Of a DNA stretch of 21,851 bases, positions 1-7,066 are shown in pieces. The notes beneath the pieces were generated by a model, which was not told the origin of the DNA, did not search any database, and worked only from the letters and a program-made list of their open reading frames with translations. Source of the DNA: Patescibacteria group bacterium (lineage in GTDB: Bacteria > Patescibacteriota > Patescibacteriia > XYB2-FULL-38-15); assembly GCA_018818855.1 (NCBI GenBank), contig JAHIRI010000022.1, forward strand, positions 1 to 21,851. Direction: 5' to 3'. The position numbers and the translations under genes were made by a program. Each line of letters starts with the position of its first letter. Within the stretch, counting starts at the first letter, position 1.

Positions 1-704
1 AAAATGCCAACCGGGATTTTTGCTTTTGTGGCGACATTTCGCGCGATATCCAAGGCGAGTGAAGTTTTGCCGACTGAAGGGCGGGCGGCCAAAACGATAA
101 GATCTGATTTTTGAAGTCCGGCCAGGAGATTGTCTAAATCATGATAGCCGGTCGTGAGGCCGCGGAGTTTTCCTTTTTCCCGATGCAATTCGTCAATTCT
201 GTCAAAGGCCTCGGTTAAGATATTTTTAATCGGGATGAAAATTTGTTTTAAGTATTTCTGGGAAACAGAAAAAAGTTTTTGTTCAGCCCTGTCTAAGACG
301 ACCTCCACATCTTCTTCTTCGTTGTAGCCAAGTGAGGTAATTTCTCCGGCGGCGGTTAAGAGCCGTCGTAGAGTCGCTTTTTTCTGGACAATGTTTGCGT
401 AATGGACAACGTGCGAAGCGGTCGGAACAGAATTAGCAAGCGTCATCAAATAACTTCTTCCGCCGATCATTTCCAATTTTCCATGTTCTTCAAGTTTTGA
501 AGTTAAACTTAAAATATCAATCGGTTCGTGTCGGCCGAAAAGGTCAAGAGTCGCTTCATAAATTACGGCATGACTTTCTTTATAAAAATCTTCCGTCCGG
601 ACAATGTCGGCGACGCGGATTATGGAATCCTTGTCAATTAAAAGCGCGCCCAAAAGAGATTGTTCGGCTTCAATGTTTTGCGGAGTGATTTTTTCAATAG
701 CCAT
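1..704 (-). CDS. dnaB: Replicative DNA helicase DnaB, N-terminal part (partial)
   Basis: This is the first ~234 codons of the hexameric 5'-3' helicase that unwinds the replication fork; the rest lies beyond the left edge. The start is ATG at 704 (complement), giving MAIEKITPQNIEAEQSLLGA, the usual DnaB N-terminus (P.N.EAE.S.LG). The N-terminal all-helical domain includes the family block FYKESHAVIYEA and is followed by the linker and the start of the RecA-like ATPase core. The Walker A motif AARPSVGKTSLA is visible close to the edge (about 55-95). It is divergent from the permease at 882 with a 177-bp gap, and no clear ribosome binding site precedes it. The family call is secure; completeness cannot be judged. 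Confidence 0.96.
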   Translation of the reverse strand, partial: MAIEKITPQNIEAEQSLLGALLIDKDSIIRVADIVRTEDFYKESHAVIYEATLDLFGRHEPIDILSLTSKLEEHGKLEMIGGRSYLMTLANSVPTASHVVHYANIVQKKATLRRLLTAAGEITSLGYNEEEDVEVVLDRAEQKLFSVSQKYLKQIFIPIKNILTEAFDRIDELHREKGKLRGLTTGYHDLDNLLAGLQKSDLIVLAARPSVGKTSLALDIARNVATKAKIPVGI

Positions 705-845
705 AGATGGCGATTTAGGTTCTTAAATCTTAAACAATTCACGGGAAAAAAGCAAATGGGTTTTTACACAAAATATCCACTATGACAGGTAATTAATAAT
801 TTTTTTGGCTTTTCCCCTTGAATTATGGTGTTTTGAGAGGGTTTG

Positions 846-854
846 TGGTATAAT
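846..854 (+). promoter_or_regulatory. Extended -10 promoter of the permease gene
   Basis: TGGTATAAT is a TGnTATAAT extended -10 element 28 bases before the permease ATG at 882. No good -35 hexamer lies 16-18 bases upstream, which fits extended -10 promoters. The same TGGTATAAT string occurs before secA. The rest of the 705-881 gap is AT-rich and shows nothing else clear. Confidence 0.55.
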
Positions 855-881
855 GTTAAAATATTAAATTAAATACGAAGT

Positions 882-2018
882 ATGAATAAGAAGTTTTTTC
901 ATGCCGTTGCCATAATGGTTGGCATGATCGTTGGAGTAGGAATTTTTGGCGTGCCTTTTGCCGTGGAAAAAGTCGGCTTTGCTTTAGGCGCGACTTACAT
1001 TTTTATTTTGGGCATGCTGCTTCTGCTTGTACATATTCTCTACGGTGAAGTAGTGCTCCGGACAGAAGGTAAACATCGTCTGGTTGGTTATGCGGAAATT
1101 TATCTTGGGAAAAAGGGGAAGATGGTCGCGGCCTTGGCGCAGATTTTTTCTTTTTATGGAGCGTTGATTGCCTACATTGTAATTGGCGGACAATTTTTAC
1201 ATTTGCTTCTTGCACCGGTTTTTGGCGGAACGGTTTTAATGTATCAGCTCGGATTTTTTGTCTTTATGTCGCTTTTTGTCGGAGCCGGATTGAAACTTGT
1301 GGCTTCAATAGAATTTGCCATGACAATTTTTCTTTTGGCGATCGTAGGAGTTATTTTGGCCTTTGGCTTGCCTTATGTTTGGTATCCGAATTTGTATGTT
1401 ATGAATTTGAAAGAAATATTTTTTCCTTACGGCGTGATTCTTTTTGCTTTGGGCGGCGCCGCGGCCGTGCCGGAGATTCGCGATCTTTTGCGCGGGCAGG
1501 AAAAGAAAATGAAGAAAGCCTTGATTTGGGGTACGGCGATTCCGATTGTTATCACTATTCTTTTTTCTTTTGTAGTGATTGGCATCTCGGGAGAGCATAC
1601 GAGCGCTGAAGCGATCAGTGGATTGATCGGACCGCTCGGCAATAATATTGTTCTTTTCGGAGCGATTTTTGGGTTTTTGGCGATTGCTACTTCTTTTCTG
1701 GTTTTGGGACTTAATCTCAAAGAAATTTTTAAATTTGATTTTAAAATTAATGGTTGGCTGTCGTGGCTTTTGGCTTGCGCCGTGCCGTTTATAATTTTTC
1801 TTTTGGCTAAGCCGTCGTTTATTTCAGTTATTGCTTTTACCGGCGCGGTGCTCGGCGGGATTGAGGGGCTTTTGATAATTTTAATTTGGTTAAAGGCGGA
1901 GAAAGAGGGGAAACGTACGCCGGAATATAAAGTTAAAGTTTCTGAGTGGGTTTTGAGTTTGGTGGCTTTCGTTTTTATCTTGGGAATAATTTATAAAATT
2001 ATTTATCCCGAGATTTAA
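882..2018 (+). CDS. Amino acid permease, aromatic (Trp/Tyr) type
   Basis: This is a 378-residue integral membrane protein with about 11 hydrophobic segments along its whole length. The N-terminal block GMIVGVGIFGVPFAVEKVGF matches the first unwound helix of the aromatic amino acid permease family (TyrP/TnaB/Mtr-like, APC superfamily), where the G-x-G-I-F/L motif binds the substrate backbone. Length is slightly under the usual ~400. It probably imports an amino acid by cation symport; the actual substrate cannot be read from sequence. It stands alone: dnaB diverges on the left and folD converges on the right, with a terminator at 2039. Salvage of amino acids would suit a reduced, host-dependent cell (inference). 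Confidence 0.82.
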   Translation: MNKKFFHAVAIMVGMIVGVGIFGVPFAVEKVGFALGATYIFILGMLLLLVHILYGEVVLRTEGKHRLVGYAEIYLGKKGKMVAALAQIFSFYGALIAYIVIGGQFLHLLLAPVFGGTVLMYQLGFFVFMSLFVGAGLKLVASIEFAMTIFLLAIVGVILAFGLPYVWYPNLYVMNLKEIFFPYGVILFALGGAAAVPEIRDLLRGQEKKMKKALIWGTAIPIVITILFSFVVIGISGEHTSAEAISGLIGPLGNNIVLFGAIFGFLAIATSFLVLGLNLKEIFKFDFKINGWLSWLLACAVPFIIFLLAKPSFISVIAFTGAVLGGIEGLLIILIWLKAEKEGKRTPEYKVKVSEWVLSLVAFVFILGIIYKIIYPEI

Positions 2019-2038
2019 GGCAATTTAGAAAAAATAAA

Positions 2039-2068
2039 AACACGGCTTTGCGGCCGCGTTTTGTTTTT
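2039..2068 (+). terminator. Probable bidirectional terminator between permease and folD
   Basis: AACACGGC (2039-2046), loop TTTGCG, then GCCGCGTT (2053-2060): eight paired positions with one A-C mismatch. It is followed on the + strand by TTTTGTTTTT and preceded by an A-run, so it could stop both the permease transcript and the converging folD transcript. Confidence 0.7.
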
Positions 2069-2075
2069 GGAAAAT

Positions 2076-2900
2076 TTATTTTTTCGCAAGATTCAAAACG
2101 TTTTGCAGAAGTTCTGCCACGGTCATTGGTCCAACGCCGCCGGGGACGGGCGTGATGGCGCCAGCTTTTGGGGCGGCGGAATCAAAATCAACATCACCAA
2201 CGGTCGCGCCGTCTTCCAGTCGTGTCGTGCCCACATCAATTAAAATCGTTCCGGGTTTTATCGCTTCGGCGGTAATGAATTTCGGCCGTCCGAGGGCGGT
2301 TATAACAATGTCGGCGTCGGAAATTTCTGTGGTTATTGTTTCCGGCGTGATTATGGTTTGGATATCGTTGCCTGATAAAATTTTTTCCAGCGGTTTTGCC
2401 AGAATTTCGCTGTTTGCCAAGATGGAGATTTTTTTATTTTTTAATTTCGTGCCGGTTGATCCAATAAGTTTTAAAATTCCCGAAATAACTGGGGGAATAA
2501 TTTCCGGCGCGCCGGCCAAGAGTTTTGCGATATTTTCCGGATGAAAACCGTCAGCGTCTTTTTTTGGATCAATCGCCGCGACGATTTTATTTTCGTCATA
2601 ACTTTGGGGCAGGGGAAGCTGGACAATAATTCCGTGAATGTCCGGGCGGGAATTTAATTCCCGAATTTTCCCGATAATTTTTTCTTCCGGCTCGGTGGCA
2701 AAAAATAAAAATTTTTCAAAAGTAATTCCAACTTCGGCCGCGGCTTTTTCCTTGAGGCCAACATATAAGTGTGAAGCCGGATCAGCCCCAACTAAAATCA
2801 CGGCCAAGCCGGGAGTAATTCCCAATTCAGCAATTTCTTCTTTTATTTCGCCGCGGATTTCTGCCGCGAGATTTTTGCCATCTATAATTTGAGCGGACAT
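2076..2900 (-). CDS. folD: Bifunctional methylenetetrahydrofolate dehydrogenase / cyclohydrolase FolD
   Basis: It interconverts 5,10-methylene-, 5,10-methenyl- and 10-formyl-tetrahydrofolate, taking the C1 unit released by GlyA. The 274-residue length is near normal (~280). Catalytic positions are present: Tyr46 and Lys50 in SHLYVGLKEKAA, Gln94 in GIIVQLPLP, and Asp117 in KDADGFHP. The C-terminal ITPVPGGVGPMT signature is intact. Two usually invariant stretches are altered: the PCTP-x-G segment reads PPVISGI, and the dinucleotide-binding V-V-G-R-S-x-x-V-G-K-P reads ILANSEILAKP, losing the Arg that normally contacts NADP. Cofactor preference may therefore differ (inference). Start ATG at 2900 has no Shine-Dalgarno. 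It lies downstream of glyA on the same strand, but an opposite-strand ORF sits between them. Confidence 0.93.
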   Translation of the reverse strand: MSAQIIDGKNLAAEIRGEIKEEIAELGITPGLAVILVGADPASHLYVGLKEKAAAEVGITFEKFLFFATEPEEKIIGKIRELNSRPDIHGIIVQLPLPQSYDENKIVAAIDPKKDADGFHPENIAKLLAGAPEIIPPVISGILKLIGSTGTKLKNKKISILANSEILAKPLEKILSGNDIQTIITPETITTEISDADIVITALGRPKFITAEAIKPGTILIDVGTTRLEDGATVGDVDFDSAAPKAGAITPVPGGVGPMTVAELLQNVLNLAKK

Positions 2901-2928
2901 TTGATTTTTATTTATGAAGTGATAGGAT
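2901..2928 (+). promoter_or_regulatory. Possible promoter of orphan ORF 2949-3191
   Basis: TTGATT (2901-2906), 16-base spacer, TAGGAT (2923-2928). Each hexamer matches 4 of 6 consensus bases. It is followed about 20 bases later by the ORF's strong ribosome binding site. This is weaker than the promoters of the other two orphan cassettes. Confidence 0.35.
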
Positions 2929-2948
2929 TGGGACAGAAGGAGGTAACG

Positions 2949-3191
2949 ATGAAGTTATTTTGGGCAGTAGTGCGCTTTGTACTCGGCCTCGTGGGCGTGA
3001 TTGGCGGTCCGTTGTTTTCGTGGGAGTACGGATTCATCACGGATACACACATCAGTCCGATCGGCTTGATAGCGGGTTTAATGATCCCCGCTGTCCTCGT
3101 TTTCATATGCTGGTTCTGGCAGCCGTCCGTGCTCGCCTGGCCGCCCGATCGCGACTGTAACGGGAAGCCATTCTTTCGTAACCCAGGCTAG
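2949..3191 (+). CDS. Orphan small membrane protein (80 aa), unknown function
   Basis: I do not recognise this gene. The start at 2949 is chosen because AAGGAGGT (2937-2944) lies 5 bases upstream, an almost perfect Shine-Dalgarno unlike its neighbours; a longer reading from 2889 would run through the ribosome binding site. The product begins MKLFWAVVRFVLGLVGVIGG and has two hydrophobic segments (about residues 3-22 and 37-57) with a short loop between and a Pro-rich, polar tail. Base composition is visibly GC-richer than folD and glyA, which flank it on the opposite strand. Its stop codon overlaps the glyA stop in the sequence CTAG (3188-3191). A strong terminator for this strand lies at 3231-3263. 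Compare the orphan ORFs at 4672 and 10196. Confidence 0.6.
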   Translation: MKLFWAVVRFVLGLVGVIGGPLFSWEYGFITDTHISPIGLIAGLMIPAVLVFICWFWQPSVLAWPPDRDCNGKPFFRNPG

Positions 3192-4468
3192 AGCACGCTC
3201 AATCCGGGATAGACCGGAAACTTCGTCACGAGTCCGTGAACACTTTCGCGGACTTCTTTTTTTACATTTTCATCGTCAATGTTTTTAATAATTTTTACAA
3301 TCATCTCGCCGATTAATTTCATTTCTTCTTCCTTCATTCCGCGAGTGGTTAAGGCCGGAGTGCCAAGGCGCACGCCGGACGGATCAGTTGGTTTTTGGCT
3401 ATCGTAGGGAATCATGTTTTTGTTAACGTATATTTCCACAACGCCCAGCGCGTCTTCAACTTGTTTTCCGCCAAGTCCGGTACCAGTAAGATCAATTAAA
3501 ATTAAGTGGTTATCCGTGCCGCCCGAAACCAATTTCAGTCCGCCGGCCAAAAGTGTGTCTGCCAAAGTTTTGGCATTTTTTACAATTTGTTTTTGGTATT
3601 CAATAAAATCAGGTTGGAGCGCTTCAAGAAAGGCGACAGCTTTTGCGGCGATAATGTGTTCAAGCGGGCCGCCTTGGATTCCCGGAAAAACCGCTGAGTC
3701 AATTTTTTGCGCCAGATTTTTTTTGTCATCGGGGCGCAGACGGTCTTCAGTTTTACATAAAATCAAAGCGCCGCGCGGACCACGCAAAGTTTTATGAGTT
3801 GTGGTTGTAACGACATCGCAAACGGGGACTGGATCAGGATGAATTTTTGCGGCAACCAGTCCGGCGATGTGGGCAATGTCGGCTATTAAATACGCGCCGA
3901 CTTCATCGGCGATTTTTCGGAAAGCGGCAAAATCAATTTCGCGGGGATAAGCCGAAGCGCCGGTCAAAATTAACTTCGGTTTTTCCGCCATGGCGATTTT
4001 TCTGACTTCATCCATATTTATCCGGCCGGTATTTTTGTCCACGCCATAAAAAACTACGTTATAAAATTTTCCGGAAAAATTTATCGGCGAACCGTGCGAT
4101 AGATGCCCGCCGTGCGCTAGATTCATGGCCAGAATTTTATCGCCGGGATTTAAGAGCGCCAAATAGGCCGCGGCATTGGCCTGGCTGCCGGAGTGCGGCT
4201 GAACATTGGCGTGCTCGGCGCCAAAGATTTTTTTTGCACGGTCAATGGCCAAATTTTCCGAAACATCAATAAATTTGTTTCCGCCGTAATATCGTTTGCC
4301 TGGGTAGCCCTCGGAATATTTATTGGTAAGCGGGGTACCCATGGCCTCCAGCACCGCGCGGCTTACGATATTTTCCGAAGCGATCATTTCCAAACCATTT
4401 CGTTGGCGGTTAATTTCGTTTTCAATTGCGTTCGCTATTTCGGGATCAAATTTTGATAAAAATGTCAT
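3188..4468 (-). CDS. glyA: Serine hydroxymethyltransferase GlyA
   Basis: This cytosolic PLP enzyme converts serine and tetrahydrofolate to glycine and 5,10-methylene-THF, feeding FolD. The 426-residue length is typical (~415-430). Visible signatures are the N-terminal IASENIVSRAVLEAMG, the substrate-contact block KYSEGYPGKRYYGG, the PLP region with DIAHIAGLVA, and the Schiff-base lysine in VVTTTTHKTLRGPRG. The C-terminus ends normally with KFPVYPGL, so the overlap with the orphan ORF has not truncated it. The start ATG at 4468 has no ribosome binding site. glyA and folD read the same way and make sense as a former or present operon, interrupted by the ORF at 2949. Confidence 0.96.
   Translation of the reverse strand: MTFLSKFDPEIANAIENEINRQRNGLEMIASENIVSRAVLEAMGTPLTNKYSEGYPGKRYYGGNKFIDVSENLAIDRAKKIFGAEHANVQPHSGSQANAAAYLALLNPGDKILAMNLAHGGHLSHGSPINFSGKFYNVVFYGVDKNTGRINMDEVRKIAMAEKPKLILTGASAYPREIDFAAFRKIADEVGAYLIADIAHIAGLVAAKIHPDPVPVCDVVTTTTHKTLRGPRGALILCKTEDRLRPDDKKNLAQKIDSAVFPGIQGGPLEHIIAAKAVAFLEALQPDFIEYQKQIVKNAKTLADTLLAGGLKLVSGGTDNHLILIDLTGTGLGGKQVEDALGVVEIYVNKNMIPYDSQKPTDPSGVRLGTPALTTRGMKEEEMKLIGEMIVKIIKNIDDENVKKEVRESVHGLVTKFPVYPGLSVL
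3231..3263 (+). terminator. Terminator for the orphan ORF, embedded antisense in the glyA 3' end
   Basis: AGTCCGTGAA (3231-3240), loop CACT, TTCGCGGACT (3245-3254): ten pairs with one G-T wobble, then TC and seven Ts (3257-3263). It has all parts of an intrinsic + strand terminator, although it lies inside the codons for the GlyA C-terminus on the other strand. Confidence 0.7.
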
Positions 4469-4484
4469 AGGTATAAAATAAAAA

Positions 4485-4558
4485 ATTACTTAGTTATTAA
4501 GTTACTGAGATTCGGTTTGCTTATCGTATTACTTCATAGTTTCGGACAGCTAAGTAAT
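4485..4558. repeat. Long-range inverted repeat in the glyA / orphan ORF gap
   Basis: ATTACTTAG (4485-4493) is repeated in inverted form as CTAAGTAAT (4550-4558) with 56 bases between. The 204-base gap between glyA and the ORF at 4672 is otherwise AT-rich and holds the promoter at 4596. The repeat might be the remnant of a small palindromic element; function unknown. Confidence 0.4.
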
Positions 4559-4595
4559 GATAATTTATTAATGCTATTTTATTTTACTTTAATTA

Positions 4596-4624
4596 TTGAC
4601 AAAAAGCAAAAAGTATTGGATAAT
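4596..4624 (+). promoter_or_regulatory. Strong promoter of orphan ORF 4672-5196
   Basis: TTGACA (4596-4601), 17-base spacer, GATAAT (4619-4624): a near-consensus sigma-70 promoter. The segment starting TTATTGACAAAAAG is shared with the promoter at 10087. Confidence 0.8.
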
Positions 4625-4671
4625 TTTATATTCGCCTGAATGTGGGCGATAAGTGAGAAAGGAGGAGGGAG

Positions 4672-5196
4672 ATGGGGTATGATCATGGGTGGAGCACACT
4701 TGCTTTCGTCGGTGCCGTCATGGCGCTTGTCGGGCCCGGTACGGCCGCGAAGATCATCCAAGAAAATTGGAAGATTCGCTGGGGCGTCTGGGATCGCTGG
4801 GAGCGAGGCGTGGCGATTCTTGGTGGCATCGGGTTCTTCGTTGGCGTGGCCTTCATGGTTTTCGGCTGCGGCGCGAGAGAGCCCGAGCCGACCGATCCGG
4901 TTTGGGTCGAAGTCGTCGTCTGCGATTCGGCTCTTGGTGGAACTGCCGGTCAATATCTAAGATTGAAGATTTGGCGGCAAGGAGAGGGCATCTGTGACGA
5001 GATGATCGAGACCTCAGAGGATCGCCAGCAGGCGATTCGTGAGGCCACTGAGCGTGACATTGACGATCTGGATCATGAACTTGACGCCTACCTGGCTTCC
5101 AGCCGGACCGACTGTTACAATGGCCCGGTCTTCAACGAGCTGCAAAGACTAGTGAATGAGCGGAGGCGATACCGCATTCTTTGCCACGAACCGTGA
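4672..5196 (+). CDS. Orphan membrane-anchored protein (174 aa), unknown function
   Basis: I do not recognise this gene. The start ATG at 4672 follows GGAGGAGGG with GGAGG ending 6 bases before it, a strong Shine-Dalgarno. Two hydrophobic segments (about residues 8-27 and 47-65) come first. Then the sequence turns polar after VFGCGAREPEP. A soluble region of roughly 105 residues follows, with Cys84, Cys108, Cys148 and Cys171 and an acidic helical stretch (about 115-143). The VFGC string resembles a lipobox, so an alternative is a lipoprotein started further in, but no good start supports that. GC content and codon choice are much higher in G/C than in glyA or elp3. It has its own promoter (4596) and terminator (5246), so it is a self-contained unit. 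Transfer is possible (inference). Confidence 0.6.
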   Translation: MGYDHGWSTLAFVGAVMALVGPGTAAKIIQENWKIRWGVWDRWERGVAILGGIGFFVGVAFMVFGCGAREPEPTDPVWVEVVVCDSALGGTAGQYLRLKIWRQGEGICDEMIETSEDRQQAIREATERDIDDLDHELDAYLASSRTDCYNGPVFNELQRLVNERRRYRILCHEP

Positions 5197-5245
5197 GTTT
5201 TTTCAAGAACATAGACGAGGGCATTCGTGAGGAGTAGGAGGCAGC

Positions 5246-5282
5246 GCGGATTCTTGGTGAAAACCTTGAGTCCGCTTTTTTT
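5246..5282 (+). terminator. Terminator of orphan ORF 4672-5196
   Basis: GCGGATTC (5246-5253) pairs with GAGTCCGC (5268-5275) with one G-T wobble. The inner GGT-GAAA-ACC helix carries a GNRA-type loop, and seven Ts follow. The tail CTTTTTTTATTTTAA is identical to that after the orphan ORF at 10196. Confidence 0.88.
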
Positions 5283-5287
5283 ATTTT

Positions 5288-5310
5288 AAAAACCCGCCGG
5301 AGAGGGCGGG
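5288..5310 (-). terminator. Terminator downstream of elp3
   Basis: Read on the minus strand: CCCGCC, loop CTCTCC, GGCGGG, then TTTTTAAAAT. It lies about 80 bases past the elp3 stop and back to back with the orphan ORF terminator. Confidence 0.7.
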
Positions 5311-5320
5311 CTTGTATTTT

Positions 5321-5390
5321 GTCATTGCGAACGTAGCGAAGCAATCTCATCAATGGGATTGCCGCGTCGACTTCGGCTCCTCGCGATGAC
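5321..5390. repeat. Palindromic intergenic repeat (GTCATTGCGA type)
   Basis: GTCATTGCGA at the left end pairs imperfectly with TCGCGATGAC at the right end. An inner arm GCAATC (5341-5346) pairs with GATTGC. This resembles the widespread GTCATTGCGA...GCAATC palindromic elements of many bacterial genomes. It ends 2 bases before the elp3 stop codon. Confidence 0.75.
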
Positions 5391-5392
5391 GG

Positions 5393-6961
5393 CTACAGAG
5401 ATTTCACCATGTACGTTCCTTCTTTTTTGTATCCAAGTTTTTTGTAATATTCCCGGACGCCGATGCCGGAAATGACGGACATTTTTTTGATGCCGGATTT
5501 TCGCGCAATTTTTTCCGCTTCAGTCATTAATTTTTTTCCAAGACCAAGATGCTGCGTCGCGCCAGGTGATTTTTTATCGATCGGAACAAGATGTCCATAA
5601 GTATGCAGTTCGCGAATTAAGGCCGCGTCTTTTAATTCCGGCAAAATAGTCGGTGTTTTAAAATTGGGAATTCTCAAACGGGAAAAAGCGTAGAGAATTT
5701 TTTTATCCCGAGATTCAAAACTTATAAAATATTCCGTACCGCCGGAAGCAGAATATTTTTTGACAAATAGTTTTGGGACAGAGTATTTAATATTTTTTTG
5801 GTGACCAATTTCCCGACAGCGGATGCATTTGCAACTAAGGCCGCGGTACATCATTTCCCGCTGAAGCACCTCCCGCAGATTGGAAATTTTATTTCCCGCC
5901 TCAATGCTCGGGCCGGGGATGTCGCGGATCAAGCGATTTATGCGAACGTAGGGCGGAATTATTTTTTTAATATTGATGAGTAACTCCAAAAGTTGTTTGT
6001 CCGAATATGGTTTGTATTTTCCTTGTTTCCACCATGCATAAATTTCCGAACCGCGTGTTACAACGCAAGGATAAATTTTAATCATATCCGGCTGGAAGTC
6101 TGGATTAGCAAAAATTTCGCGGAACATTTTTAAATCTTTGGCTGGGGTCGAACCCGGAAGATTTGGCATCAAGTGGTAGCAGATTTTGAAACCGGCATCT
6201 TTCAAAAGTTTTGTAGCGCGGATGGTTGCGGCAACATTGTGTCCGCGGCGATTTCGCTGTAAGATAGTATTATAAATGGTCTGCACGCCAAGCTCGACTC
6301 TTGTGGCGCCAAGCTCTCGCATTCGCTTTATTTCTTCGGGCGTAATATAATCAGGCCGGGTTTCCAAAGTAATACCGATAATGCGGTGTCGAGCTGTTTC
6401 ATTTATTTTTTGCGCCGCGGCGAGCGAAGATGATTTTCTGCCGTTTGCTCCGTCAAAACATTTTTGAATAAACCATTTTTGATATTCGTCGGGCAAAGCG
6501 GACCAAGTTCCGCCGATCACGATCAGTTCCAGTTTGTCGGTCGGATGGCCGTTCATTTCCAAAACTTTGATTCGTCCGGCGACTTGTTTTTTGGGATCAA
6601 AATTAAAAGTAATGGCGCGCATCACGGCTGGTTCATTGGACAAATAACTTTTCGGCATGTTTTTTTCTGTCGGGCAATAGGCGCAGCGGCCGGGGCAAGG
6701 ATAAAATTTTGTTAAAACAGCGATTGGCGCGACGCCGGAAATTGTCCGCACTTCACGTTTTTTTAAAAGCAATTCCAGTCGTTCGTCGCGTTTAATTTTT
6801 TTCTGTTGCAAAAGTTTTTTATAAATTCTAAAAATAGCGGAGGAAAGTGGCGGCGGTAATTTAAATTTACCCGCAACTTGCCGTTTTAAGTCAGCAAGAT
6901 TTTTGCGGGTTTCGGGTTTATCTTTTATAAGTTGTCTTGTAATGATTTCGATGGTATTCAT
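5393..6961 (-). CDS. elp3: Elp3-type tRNA uridine-34 carboxymethyltransferase (radical SAM + GNAT)
   Basis: The Elp3 family uses a radical SAM cluster and acetyl-CoA to build the 5-carboxymethyl group on wobble U34 of tRNA. The 522 residues show the whole family layout. There is a basic N-terminal tRNA-binding region. The cluster motif is Cys89-x3-Cys93-x2-Cys96 in YPCPGRCAYCPTEK, with the Elp3 hallmark SYLSNEPAVMRA. NRRGHNVAATIRATKLLKDAG and KIYPCVVTRG follow. The C-terminal GNAT domain (about 375-522) contains LIRELHTYGHLVPI, HLGLGKKLMTEAEKIA and VISGIGVREYYKKLGY. Cys residues in SCKCIRCREIG probably bind zinc. The start at 6961 lacks a Shine-Dalgarno, and a TATAAC box 5 bases upstream suggests a leaderless message. 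It is divergent from the Trm9-like gene at 7067, its expected pathway partner. Confidence 0.93.
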   Translation of the reverse strand: MNTIEIITRQLIKDKPETRKNLADLKRQVAGKFKLPPPLSSAIFRIYKKLLQQKKIKRDERLELLLKKREVRTISGVAPIAVLTKFYPCPGRCAYCPTEKNMPKSYLSNEPAVMRAITFNFDPKKQVAGRIKVLEMNGHPTDKLELIVIGGTWSALPDEYQKWFIQKCFDGANGRKSSSLAAAQKINETARHRIIGITLETRPDYITPEEIKRMRELGATRVELGVQTIYNTILQRNRRGHNVAATIRATKLLKDAGFKICYHLMPNLPGSTPAKDLKMFREIFANPDFQPDMIKIYPCVVTRGSEIYAWWKQGKYKPYSDKQLLELLINIKKIIPPYVRINRLIRDIPGPSIEAGNKISNLREVLQREMMYRGLSCKCIRCREIGHQKNIKYSVPKLFVKKYSASGGTEYFISFESRDKKILYAFSRLRIPNFKTPTILPELKDAALIRELHTYGHLVPIDKKSPGATQHLGLGKKLMTEAEKIARKSGIKKMSVISGIGVREYYKKLGYKKEGTYMVKSL

Positions 6962-6979
6962 CTGACGTTATATTTTATT

Positions 6980-7055
6980 CCCTGAGCGAACGAAGTGAGT
7001 CTCGTGCCATAGGCAGATCCGCCTCCGGCGGAGAGGGGCCTTCGACAAGCTCAGG
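6980..7055. repeat. Branched palindromic repeat filling the elp3 / Trm9-like gap
   Basis: The outer stem CCTGAGC (6981-6987) pairs with GCTCAGG (7049-7055). An inner hairpin TCCGCC-TCC-GGCGGA lies at 7018-7032. The right end contains CCTTCGACAAGCTCAGG, the same repeat core found inside murC at 8710. It occupies most of the 105 bases between two divergent genes, so it must overlap or carry their control region. Confidence 0.8.
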
Positions 7056-7066
7056 CGATAACAAAA

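Noticed and set aside
2889..2948. Longer start for the orphan ORF at 2949
   Set aside because: It would translate through the strong AAGGAGGT site and the folD start region; the ATG at 2949 is ideally spaced from that site.
4469..4671. Possible tRNA or small RNA in the glyA upstream gap because of its inverted repeat
   Set aside because: No cloverleaf, TTCGA-type arm or CCA end is visible; the loop is too long and AT-rich for a stable small RNA.
5132..5353. Minus-strand reading frame over the end of the orphan ORF, two terminators and a repeat
   Set aside because: It is built from hairpins and repeat sequence and has no ribosome binding site or family resemblance.
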